From Ephydatia muelleri (taxonomy: Eukaryota > Porifera > Demospongiae > Spongillida > Spongillidae): a stretch of DNA of 64,000 nucleotides. Under the pieces are notes generated by a model. That model did no database searches and was not told the DNA's origin. It saw only the letters and a program-made list of their open reading frames with translations. A program made the translations under genes and the position numbers. The stretch spans positions 3,701,190-3,765,189 of the forward strand of contig JABACO010000009.1 in the NCBI GenBank assembly GCA_013339895.1. The letters run 5' to 3'. How positions within the stretch are numbered: the first letter of the stretch is position 1; each line of letters begins with the position of its first letter. Shown piece by piece: positions 12,236 to 22,134 of this stretch.

Positions 12236-14126
12236 ATGGAAAGGGCTGCTTTTGTACTATTTGCAGCAAACGTCGCGTTTGCTATTCTCTCAGTGATAGG
12301 CCAAGTGGGCCAGAATGTATCCCTGCCACTGTGGCTGGCAGCTGCGCAGCAAAACACCTCGGGCAACGCCTCCGGGGATGAGAACGCCGACTCGATGGGT
12401 CCTTACTTTGTTCTTTCCTTTTCTTCACTTGCCTTTGTGGTCGTATTCGGTCTGGCCACGCTCATCAGCTTTGCATTGTTCCCAAGGAGGGTCACGAGAG
12501 AGGAACTAGCGTTTCCGCAGTGGCAGCTGTTCTTAGTCGGCCTCTTTGATTCTTTAAACGGACTCTTCGTTGTGTACGCCTCCCCTCCCGTGCGAACGGC
12601 GCCGTTCCTCCAAGCTATTCTCGGAAATTTTCTGATTCCTCTCACCATAGTTTTCGGTACGTCATACTACAGTATTCAGTGTACTATTCTAATGCATCTC
12701 CGTGGTAATCAGGTCTACATTAATACGTGTGCATGCGTCATTTCGCTGGATCGTTTCGCGACAGAGCATGCATTCAGTCTACCCGTATTCGCAGCCGTTG
12801 CCTGCATGTGGTCACGGCATGGCAATAGCTCGCAGTGCTAATCAGCGATTACCTGTTGACAAGTGCAGATGAGTCGTATTCATTGATTGCGCCGGCGTGC
12901 TATTCAGTATTGTGCACGTGATGTGGTATTTTATTGCATGTACCTATAACATGCATGCTCACTCTTTTCTCTCTTTTCTCTCCTGTAGGTTACTCATTAT
13001 TAGAAAGAGGCCAACCCTTTTGAAACTTTGCTGCGCTGGAGCGGTCCTTATTGGTCTCTTAGCGTCTCTCATTCCGATCATGAGCGGAGACAACTCTGAT
13101 CCACAAGACAAGCAGGCTTGGCTGCAGCAGCCCATAGCCGCGAGGGTTCTGTGGCCCTTGTGCTTCATGTTTGGATTCGTATGTCTTCTTATAGTAATAG
13201 CATGGCAGGGTGTGTTGCTAAATCTTTGTTTCTTGCATCTGTAATAATATCAGGTACCAGCTGCATTAATGAATGTGTTTCAGGAGAAAGGGCTTAAGGA
13301 CAGCAGGAAAGTGAACTTGCTGTACTACCTCTTTTGGATTAACCTTCACCAGCTTTGGGTAACCGCTTTGCTCTTCTGGTTTGATATTGTCCCGTATTTT
13401 GGTACCAGCAATGGAATTCAGCAATTCGGAAGATCGTGAGTATCCATATATATTCATTCGACCCATATAGAAGCACAACTAATGTACTTCATTTAGCTAC
13501 TGGTTTTCTGTCAAGTGTTTCTTTGGGGGTGCTGGGTGCAATTCCAGTGCTGGAGTGCGAGGAACAGTCTTCATAGCTATGTATGTCTTATCTTATGTGG
13601 CACAAGGCCTGTTAATAAGGTATGCAGAAGGAGCCACTCTTCTAGCCATTGTGCAGGTATGATGTGGCCATGAATCAATGATCATACGTCGCGTAAATGT
13701 TTGCCATTCCAATTAAAGGCGGTGGTTAGTCCACTTGGAGCACTGTTCTGGAGTCTCTTCTCTTGCGTTGATGGTTGTGATACCATTGAATGGGGACCAA
13801 ATGCTACCAGCCTTACATACTACAGTATCGGAGGACTGATATTGATAGTTCCTGCAATCTTTCTTTACAACATGTGTGTTATAAGTACATCCTTATATGG
13901 AACATTTTGCAATGTGATGTGTGCATTTTCATCTATTATTAGGCCCCAAAGTGACGTACTCAAGTTCTTTACATGTCGATGTGCAAGAAGGTAAGTGCAT
14001 GTTACTATACCAGTCACTGTATTGTATTCTCTATTTTCTGTACTCAGGTACAATGCTTCATATCCTGCCATACAGGCTGAGGAAACTGAACCATTTTTGA
14101 AAGGTGTAAAATATGATAAACCATGA
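12236..14126 (+). CDS. CRT-like (chloroquine-resistance-transporter-like) membrane protein, copy A, one frame break
   Basis: Seven exons: 12236-12656, 12989-13178, 13254-13435, 13497-13656, 13719-13873, 13943-13990 and 14048-14126, all GT-AG. The protein is hydrophobic with about ten membrane segments and a short Asn-rich loop after the first helix. Signatures include ILGNFLIPLTIVF and VPAALMNVFQEKGLKD, which resemble the CRT-like branch of the drug/metabolite transporter superfamily. Known members sit in digestive vacuole, plastid or lysosome-like membranes and move small solutes. Length is about 411 residues, near the family norm. The T-run at the end of exon 1 (12651-12654) is one base shorter than in copy B, so exon 1 joins exon 2 out of frame here. 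Either this copy is broken or the base is a sequencing error. Confidence 0.75.
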
Positions 14127-14374
14127 TCATAGGTGTATAGTTATGCACACAATTTGAAGTGCTATTTCAACGCTCCAATGATTGAGCTCAATTAACACTG
14201 CCGAAACTAAACATGCAACTGAAAGAGTGAGACGTTAACAATTTCCATTCACAAGTTAACCTATACTGGTCGTCAGACTTTATACTTTGGTGTATTTACA
14301 TGCATGTATTTCGGAAACCACTGAAGTGCATGTATTTTAGTTTATTCAATGCAAATCTTCACTCATTTTCTCAT

Positions 14375-14491
14375 GCAATGGATAGTTGGCCTGCATCGTT
14401 ATGCGGACAGTCGTGCATGGATAGTTGGCCTGCATTGTGATGTGGACAGTCATGCATGGATTGTTGGCCTGCATCGTTATGTGGACAGTCG
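14375..14491. repeat. About 39-bp tandem repeat, three units
   Basis: Three diverged units beginning GCA(A)TGGATAGTTGGCCTGC start at about 14375, 14415 and 14454. Each ends in GTGGACAGTC or a variant. It lies downstream of the CRT-like stop codon. The block B copy is at 55594-55710. Confidence 0.85.
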
Positions 14492-14971
14492 CTATGGTGC
14501 TTTAGTTGAGCTTACTTTATAGCTGCTGTCTGCCTCATTTCATTTTGGTTGATTTTGACACACAAAATATACTGAGCATTCCATTCACTTGAAATTGAGG
14601 CCAAGCCAAGGGGAACACTATGCGTACATTTTACCTTGAAGGCGGGGGTCGATGTATTCAATAATTACAACGAGGTGTAACGATAGTAACTGAGGTGAAG
14701 ACGCGAATTCTTTAAAGAGCAATTTGCTACACTTTCGTGATAGTCATGTTGTATCATAAATAGAAGAGAGATTGAACAGCGTTCTATGAATGTTCAGTGT
14801 AGCAACCATGGTTCACTGGTCGTTATAGCCTTCAATACTCAGCAATTACGAAGCTCTAATACTTGGTTAAGTACTCAGAGACGCGTCCGGCCGAGAAGAA
14901 TGGCGTGTGGATGAATGACGTGATGCGCCTTTAATTTCATCTCACCTGTAAACTTCGCCTGGAATGGAGCT

Positions 14972-15143
14972 GCCTCACACGCACACACACATACACACAC
15001 ACACACACACGCGCGCGCGCGCACACATACACGTGCACGCATGCACGCACACACAACACACACACACACGCGCGCGCGCACACACACACGTGCACGCATG
15101 CACGCACACACAACACACACACGTACACACAGACACACACACA

Positions 15144-15188
<45 letters not shown>
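14972..15188. repeat. (CA)n / (CG)n alternating purine-pyrimidine tract
   Basis: About 215 bp of CA repeats with internal CGCGCGCGCG runs and two repeated GTGCACGCATGCACGCACAC modules. Strictly alternating purine-pyrimidine DNA of this kind can adopt Z-form. Copy B is at 56190-56406. Confidence 0.95.
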
Positions 15189-15190
<2 letters not shown>

Positions 15191-15307
15191 TTTCTACACT
15201 CCCCTGAAATCTCGAGCTTACCCTATAATTCAGCTGCACCCCTTTCCTAAAACCCTGTGCACGGCCCTTCAAACATAGCACCATAGATTAGCTATGTTTC
15301 CGAAGTC

Positions 15308-15423
15308 TAGTCTCGTCCCCAGACCCAGATTCCCAACAGCTGCGGGTGGATTACATCACCGCTACGTAGCGGTGATGTAATCCACCCGCAGCTGTTGGGA
15401 ATCTGGGTCTGGGGACGAGACTA
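15308..15423. mobile_element. Palindromic MITE, TAGTCTCG family, with 9-bp target duplication
   Basis: A perfect 116-bp palindrome opens TAGTCTCGTCCCCAGACCC and closes with its reverse complement, with the centre at CTACGTAG. It is flanked on both sides by TCCGAAGTC (15299-15307 and 15424-15432), a 9-bp target duplication. Nine-base duplications are typical of Mutator-like elements. No coding capacity. The copy in block B is at 56526-56641. Confidence 0.9.
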
Positions 15424-15836
15424 TCCGAAGTCAGCGACAAAAGCAACAATAATGCACGAATAAATTAGAGAATGAGAGATGCGCAGTAACAAACGCGCAT
15501 GACACGTTGTCTTGTCTCTATTTAGAGCACGCTGATAGCTGCGAGAGGTCACATGAGGCTTGCTTGATCCAATCGGCTGCAGGTATGTCTGTGTTTTTAT
15601 GTCAGTGTCATATCGGCTTGAAAAATGCCCCAGTGGTATGGCGGTACTTGAATGCGCAGTAATCTTACGTATTCTTTATTTTTCCTCTATAGGTTGTCGT
15701 TTATCGCTTTGGTGTTATTAAGTTGGAAAGTGCTACCTGCAACAAGGAACGATGTGCAGAAAAGGACGAGGTAGAAAAGGAGGCAGCGTTGTTGGAGGTG
15801 AGTAACGAGGAAAACATGGTTGCGATGTTTGGTTGT

Positions 15837-15907
15837 AATGGCGATGATGTTATGCAAGTCAGACTAGTATGAAACGTTCGTGATTCGATCATTTTGCCTG
15901 AGCCATT
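15837..15907 (+). ncRNA. C/D box snoRNA 1, copy A
   Basis: Terminal stem AATGGC pairs with GCCATT. Box C region is GATGATGT just inside the stem, and box D CTGA is at 15898-15901. Length is 71 nt. It sits in an intron, about 63 nt upstream of the next splice acceptor, a spacing typical of intronic C/D snoRNAs. Target not determined. Confidence 0.75.
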
Positions 15908-16128
15908 TTGACGTGTTCTGAAACGAGTGGTCGTGCTTACTTAAGAGTGATAAATTCTTTTTCTTTGCAGGGCTGATGGAACACGTGCAGGGGGCGAGGC
16001 CGTGTGTGAGGTCAATTGTGGAGGCACGTGTAGATGTGGAGCGCAATGATAGGTGAGACGCACGTGCTATGTAATGAATACACTTGCCGCGAGCATAAGG
16101 TTGACAATCATTTCATGAGCTAAACCTC

Positions 16129-16200
16129 AATAGCTGTGAGGATGTTACAAAAGTCAGACTAGTATGAGTTTTGCTGATTCGACTGTCATTCTGAGCTATT
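16129..16200 (+). ncRNA. C/D box snoRNA 2, copy A
   Basis: Terminal stem AATAGC/GCTATT, box D CTGA at 16191-16194. Box C is degenerate (GAGGATGT). The middle is close to snoRNA 1 (AAGTCAGACTAGTATGA shared). An internal CTGA in GCTGATTCG may be D'. The imperfect box C makes function less sure. Confidence 0.6.
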
Positions 16201-17245
16201 TGTGACCATGAACGATGTATTCATTACATCATCATTCTGGTACCACTGTTTTATGGCAGATAATGTGTCACCTGTTCTTCTATGGCAGGTGGTACGATAT
16301 GATTTAAGTGTTGAACAAAGATATTTGAAACATCACCAACAAAGGTAATTGGCAATTCAGTAGTGTCTTTTAGATAGATTGAACGGTACAATCTTCTGAA
16401 CTTGATAAAGTGCCTTTGATTTTGTTGCAATATGTGTTGGGATTTGAATTCTTTTACAGTCAGGTCCATCATGCACAAAGGTCAACATAATCTGTTAAAT
16501 AAATACCAAGTTTCTTGGCATATCAGGTGCAAAAAGGACTTCCGTGAATTCTGTCAATGTTGCTTTGAGCACTTGCTTGATGAGTCAGCACAGAAAATAA
16601 AAATAACAGGGGAGGGGGCAGACACACACTGCTTCTTTGTTTAAGCATTTTTTGCTAAACCCAGCCACCGTTGCCCTTTAGTAATTAGAGTAGAAATTTG
16701 TTGTTCGTTGGATGCATTTTTGAGGATATCCGTCTTTGTTCGGCATGTGCTTAAATTACCATTGGTGAAGGAACTGTCCACCCCATGATTATTCCTGCTG
16801 TGACATGATGGGTTGTCACAGTTGGTATGCACATGGGAGATACCATTGCGGCTTGGCTTGGCTTGGCATCATACAGTGTGCCTGATCTCATAAGTTGGCA
16901 CTTTGTCATTGCTTGGCTGCCTACAACTTACATACTTGGTTGTGTACTTGTCCTTGCTAGCAAGTAGGAATTTACAATGAGGGAGAAAATTTGAATAGGT
17001 GTGTCAAAATTATTAGCCTTAGGTTTGTTGTAATGGGAGTGTGTGTACTGTACCATGTCATTCTGCAAATATTAAATGTGTTGTCCTCCAACATAGGCCC
17101 TCTGTGCACAAGGATTTTGACCTGCTGGTCCTCTCTTGGATGCTCCACATACACCAACAGTAACCTTTCATCTATGTGTTTGAAGCTACTAAGAGCTAGT
17201 AGAGGTTTGTGGGCTTGAAATATAATTACTGCTTGGTTTGTCCTC

Positions 17246-17321
17246 AATGGCAGTGATGTTACTAGTCAGAAATCACATTGTATGATATCTATGATTCCAT
17301 TGGAACTATAACTGAGCCATG
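17246..17321 (+). ncRNA. C/D box snoRNA 3, copy A
   Basis: Stem ATGGC/GCCAT, box C GTGATGT, box D CTGA at 17312-17315. It shares the core AGTCAGAAATCACATTGTAT with snoRNAs 4 and 5. It ends about 70 nt before the splice acceptor at 17391. Confidence 0.75.
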
Positions 17322-17482
17322 TTCTAAATCATGTTAGATATGTTCAAGTTCATGTAGTGTTGTGTTAAGTTTTCATATGTTCTCACACTAGTGACCAGGT
17401 GTGCTCAAGTTATCAGTGGTGTGAGTGTCATGATGAGAAGCGCACGCGTATGGAATGGTAAGCTTATTTTTACGTTGGTGGA

Positions 17483-17558
17483 AGTGGTGATGATATAATT
17501 AGTCAGAAATCACATTGTATGATAATTGATGATTCCTCATCACTCAGACTGAGCCACT
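17483..17558 (+). ncRNA. C/D box snoRNA 4, copy A
   Basis: Stem AGTGG/CCACT, box C GATGATAT, box D CTGA at 17549-17552. It has the shared core AGTCAGAAATCACATTGTAT and an internal TGATGATT. It lies in the intron between exons 17392-17456 and 17784-17823. Confidence 0.75.
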
Positions 17559-18583
17559 GGCTGTGATGTGGACTAATTATTCAATTTTATTAACATGTTG
17601 GCTAAGATTGTTGTGCTGCTTGAGTACAGTAAAGGCTATAGGCTTTCATACTGCAGACTTGACAAATGCAAATGAGTGGCCCTAGGGTATGTGTATTAGA
17701 TTAGATGGGTGGGTCGTGGAAATAAAGATGACACATGTAAATGATACTGTATTAAGTTGTTTTTAATTGGTCTTCATTTATAGCTGTGAGGGGTGAAGAA
17801 AAGGATTCATTGCAACAAATATTGTAAGTCTTTTTCTATAGTTTGTCTAAGCATGTCCCTTCCATATAAAGCACCTCATTACACTAAGTGCTTTCTGTTA
17901 TTTTTAACCACACTTTGTTGCTGATAATCTCAGCTGCATGTATGGCAAAGAAATAATGGTAGGCACTCACAATGTGTACTGAGGTCGTCATGGTGAAGGA
18001 AAGTAAAATGCAGTGGTGGGTGCAGTGTCATAGGGCCTCCAGTCCATTGATGTACAGCTGCAATACCATATGCTACATTTTGGACCATCTCAGCTTGAAT
18101 TGTCTCCTGTTTACAACCAATGTGTTTCAAGACTTTTTCATCACTTGTTTTTATTTCCCTTTATGTATGTAACTACTATGCAGCAGCCAAGCCTCAAGCT
18201 GGTTGGCAATGCGATTGTAAGTTTTTGTGATAAATAACAATCAAAGTAGTTAACTAAGCATGTTCCGACATCTTGCAGAGCGTGCATGCTTCACGAGGCA
18301 CAACACTACTAGAGTGTCCAAAGTGCATCCCTTTTTTTTTCCACCACCACCCCACTCAAACCTCCACTATCAGCATGTGACGAGTAGTCGTCGGTCCTGC
18401 TCAGCCCTTAAACACTGGGCAATTGCAAGTCACACTTAGCCTGACTCACCTAAAGCTTCACAGTTGGTGTCCTAAGGGGTGTGGTACAGGACCTACCAGC
18501 CACAACCAATGTGATATCATTAACTTGAAATTGAAAATGGACCCTTTTGATAGCAGCAATGTTGCTGTAATTGAGCACATTGA

Positions 18584-18661
18584 CAATGGCGATGATGTAA
18601 TTAGTCAGAAATCACATTGTATGATAATCACTGATTCCATTATACCGACACTGAGCCATTG
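18584..18661 (+). ncRNA. C/D box snoRNA 5, copy A
   Basis: Best-formed member: stem CAATGGC/GCCATTG, box C GATGATGT, shared core AGTCAGAAATCACATTGTAT, internal CACTGATTCC (possible D'), box D CTGA at 18651-18654. It lies in the intron upstream of the acceptor at 18873. Confidence 0.8.
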
Positions 18662-19080
18662 TTACGATACCTTTTAGCATCGTGTTTCATAAGCTATGGT
18701 GGTACACATGATGTGACATTTCCGTATTGAAATCATTGGGGTCATGTTCCGTGTTGTACTATACAAAATACGCAAAATCACTACATTTATCTGCAAGTAA
18801 AGTGGGTGAAAAGGGCCAAAATTGGGGGATGTGTTAATGATAAACTCAACTAACGATTTTTTTTTTGACACAGGATTTTATTACAACCATTGAGACAACT
18901 GGTGCTTACAGAGTGAAAACCAACGGTCAGCTTGAAGATACAGGGCAGAGTCGAAATTGGGGGAAAGTGATTTTGGATTGTGAAAAGCAGTCCATTTCAA
19001 CGCTTGACCCTAAGGGTTGTTTGCATTGTTTGATGCGTTCATTTGTTCAGTGTTTTGCACACACGTCTAGTTTATAATAT

Positions 19081-20240
19081 GACGTACGCACACAAGTATG
19101 GTATGTATTGTTCATCAGCTGCTGACAACTATTCATTTGTCCCCCTTCATGATCTCATACGCAGACCGCCGTTTGTCCATTGTGCCACGCGCATCCACAT
19201 CTCGTCCACGCGATCTAATTTAGCATGGCACTTAATTGTGCAATCAGGTTTCGTTTTTTCCGCGAAGGTGTATCTGTAACAGGGTTTCAACGTTAGTGCG
19301 TTAGTGTATGACGTTCATTTCAATGATAAATCAGAGGCATGCATACAGCTGTGGGTAAGCAGAAGCAAGACTAGACGAACCAGCGTACGTGGTACTATAC
19401 AAATGGCGGTGCGTATATTTAAGGTGTACGTTCAAAACTACACAATGTAGAATACAGTATCGCATGACAAACAGTGTGTTAACGTTACGCAGAATGGAAG
19501 TAGCTCCGGGTTGGTCAGTCGCTGCTGCCGTGCTTCTTGCCGGCCTAGTTATCTAGTTAGTGTTGGGGAGGTGGAGTCAGGGACACGCCCCTCACGGCTG
19601 GGGGTGTGCCACCCGAGCAGACCAACCCTGACTCTCATCACGTTGTCAGGTAGCCAGTCAGACAACGGAGAAGAAAAGAAAAAAAAAAAAGGAATCTGCA
19701 CGTGTTGGCTGCGAAGCTTCGCTCTGCCGTGCGCCTGCCCGAAGTCGTAGTCACGTGTCCTGCCAATCGTGCCGTCACAACTACGCCCTCCTTGTGGGGG
19801 TGCTTCGTTAACCCAGTTTAACAGTATTTAACTGTTGCATAGGATGCATCGTGTTGGCTTGGCTACATTCTAAATGTTGATGAGCCTAAACGTGCTATCG
19901 GTGACACTCAATCCATGCATCCATCTACTAAGTCATTTGCCTGCCGGATGTCATGGACCTTGATCCCTCATGTGTTCTGACCCTTGTCAATCCTGTGACA
20001 GCCATATTTATTGCTGTGAACAGTTAGTTATCTTTGGTATTAATTCTTTGCAATTGGAACTATACCGTAAATGGCACGTGCGAGCCTATAAATACTATTT
20101 CTTGAGCGAGCCACACCGTGCTCATTTTAAGTTCAACGTACTTCCCTCGATAACCCATATATGCAGTTACTACTACATGTATTCCGCATGCGCAAGCGGT
20201 CTATTACATTTCCTATAAACGCGCAACACCAATATTCGAT

Positions 20241-20242
<2 letters not shown>
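19081..20242. other. Intergenic DNA, no gene recognised
   Basis: A GC-rich stretch at 19511-19760 includes GGCTGGGGGTGTGCCACCC and an A-run at 19680. The open frame there has no domain. Block B equivalent: about 60304-61466. Confidence 0.4.
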
Positions 20243-20275
<33 letters not shown>

Positions 20276-20276
<1 letters not shown>

Positions 20277-20361
20277 AGTCTCGTACCCAGACCCAAATGT
20301 ACGTGATGTCATACTGTAAGCGATGATCATCGTTGTACATTTGGGTCTGGGTACGAGACTA
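20276..20361. mobile_element. TAGTCTCG palindromic MITE inserted in a poly-G tract, copy A
   Basis: The 86-bp element begins TAGTCTCGTACCCAGACCC and ends with the reverse complement. Its centre (ACGTGATGTCATACTGTAAG, then CGATGATCATCG) is a shortened form of the 126-bp palindrome at 35691. It sits between G homopolymers (about 20243-20275 and 20362-20380), so a 9-bp duplication of G is consistent but cannot be measured. Confidence 0.9.
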
Positions 20362-20551
20362 GGGGGGGGGGGGGGGGGGGTGTACTTCATGACACGGACG
20401 CCCAACAATTTCTCACTAAGGTCTGTATGCACCATCATAGAAAAGAGGCATGAAAATATTCAAAAGTGCCATTCAACACTTGCCATATCGCTTTTACACA
20501 ACACAGTACGCATTTGTATCATCTGCATGTGCGTCTCGTCCGTTCCTGCCA

Positions 20552-21262
20552 CAGAGGCTCAATGGATCACCACATAGAGATAATTCAAAAGCGCTGCAGA
20601 GTATGTGGGAACCTGTTGGTAGCTACAAGGAAAAAGAAAAGATCATTTATCAATGCTCGAGCAGCACAGCTCTTTTCTGTATTTAGCATTGACATAAGTA
20701 ATGATGTCCCAGGCACCCACCCTTCATCATTTTGCAAACAAGTACTAAACAGATATTTACAAGCTAAAGATCACCTTCTTGCATACACGAGCCGCCATTA
20801 TCTTTCAGTGGATGGCACATGCAGAAGAGGGATGCATGGCATAGTAGAAATGTACATGCATGCATACCTGAAAGCATATCATGTTGTACACCTATAGATC
20901 TGCCATCCAAAAAAGGAAGAGGAACAAACAAAACAGATCCACATCCCAGAGGTGGATCCACAGCTAGCTGTAATGCAATTATTGCCTGGATTAAAGGGAT
21001 CGCACCACCACACTACTCACCCCCAGATGTTCCACTTGCAACAATAAATAACCCAGCCATCTAGGACCAGCTGCAGTGCCCAATCTGCTTGATGATCCAC
21101 TGTCAACCTCTAGAGCTCCCTTGTATGTACCACTTGCACAGTGAAATGGTTCATCGAGTTCAAGTGTACAGAGATGAAGTGTCCATGTTGTAACACCAAT
21201 GTATAGCCTGCAAACGGGATGTAAAAGCTGAAGATTACCACACACACACGAGTGCAGCACTT
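20552..21262 (+). pseudogene. RAG1 N-terminal-like zinc/RING module, degenerate, copy A
   Basis: From ATG 20562 the frame reads CRVCGNLL, then LFSVFSIDISNDV, then THPSSFCK. This order (CxxC, hydrophobic helix, IHPxxFC) is that of the RAG1 N-terminal zinc domain, also known from molluscan and other invertebrate RAG1-N-like elements. The expected second Cys after FC is missing. After a frame change, 21067-21280 reads QCPICLMI...PLELPCMYHL, a RING-type start, followed by QCIACKRDV and a His-rich end, with an internal stop at 21191. The frame is therefore broken at least twice. It may be a mobile-element gene remnant or a decayed host gene. No transposase core was seen nearby. Confidence 0.45.
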
Positions 21263-21329
21263 CACCAACAAAGGGTGAGGTGAAAATGGCACCTCAAGTA
21301 TTGTGTATAGGTTAGCTGACACCAGTCCT

Positions 21330-22134
21330 GAAAAAATATATTACAATCCCTACTGGAGGGAAAGTTACATACTTGGTCCGTTATACTGTGCAAGGAGCGG
21401 AGCCCATTCATGCAAGGTTTAATACCTTGCAAAGAACATACCATTATATGGGTAACACGGTACAATGACTTCTCACTATGGTGAAAGAGCACAACCTTTC
21501 AATTGCACCTCAGCTATTCCTAGCTCCCCCAGCCAAGCAAATAAAACATTTAACTATATACCAATAATTCTTAAAACTGGTATTTTCTCTGCTCAGCAGA
21601 CCAACAATATGAAAACATCCTGTACCCCGCTGCAAAGAACGCAGGTAGATGGACAGCTTGTGGCCTTGCTCACGTTTGTAGAAATAGCGCATGTGCTAGT
21701 TAAGTGGTACCGTCTGATACAGAACGTTTGACTCAATGCTGCTGTGTACCCAGCAAGTTATCTGTGTAAGATCTTGGTTCATTCAATGATGTTTTGGCAA
21801 AGGGCACATATCATGATGATTGTTCTGGTATATAAGGTATATTGGTATCAATGCTGCCTTCGCATCTATATGTGGCTTTGGATTTTAACTGCAAAATGTA
21901 ATCTTGTATGTGGCACAGGTACCATACAACATATTGGGCAGAGTATTGCAGCGTTTGCGCTTTCTAGTTTAGAGTGGTTGTCTGCCGATGATCGATCAGT
22001 GTATAACATACCGTGCATGAGTGTGTATACGTGATTACGCAATCTTCATGCGGGGCAGGCCCCAACTTGACTACATACATGTAGTTCAGCGAGGAGATAG
22101 AAATGGTGAAAGGATTGAAAAAGCATGCACTGTG
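21330..22134. other. Tail of the RAG1-N-like remnant and intergenic DNA
   Basis: Short frames at 21465-21731 and around 21340-21450 may continue the degenerate gene, but no motif is recognised. The stretch ends at the Rac-like gene on the minus strand. Confidence 0.3.

Larger units (their letters stand above)
14127..15307. other. Intergenic DNA between the CRT-like and snoRNA host genes
   Basis: Outside the two tandem repeats listed separately I see no gene. The short reverse frames over the CA/CG tract are artefacts of the repeat. Confidence 0.5.
15540..19080 (+). ncRNA. Spliced snoRNA host gene, copy A
   Basis: Exons inferred from splice sites: one ending at 15582 (CAG/GTATGT), then 15693-15797, 15971-16052, about 16289-16344, 17392-17456, 17784-17823, 18184-18216, one from 18279, and one from 18874. 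Five introns each hold one C/D snoRNA. The exons do not keep a common reading frame: the one at 15693 is open, but joining it to 15971 gives an immediate TGA. The host transcript is therefore probably non-coding, like animal SNHG genes. The last exon carries an open stretch to 19075 that might be translated. Both ends are uncertain. Confidence 0.65.

Noticed and set aside
14875-15284. Cys-Val-Arg-rich frames that look like a Cys-rich protein
   Set aside because: Artefact of the CA/CG tract; no splice or start context. The same applies to the block B copy at 56093-56502.
15308-15423. Assignment of the TAGTCTCG palindromes to Tc1/mariner because of the terminal TA
   Set aside because: Two independent insertions show 9-bp duplications (TCCGAAGTC, CTACCACCC), so TA is part of the element end.
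15693-16052. Protein-coding reading of the snoRNA host exons
   Set aside because: The open 35-codon exon joins out of frame to the next (immediate TGA), and later exons have stops in all joined frames I tried.
18423-18677. 84-codon open frame on +
   Set aside because: It runs through an intron and C/D snoRNA 5; no domain and no coding context.
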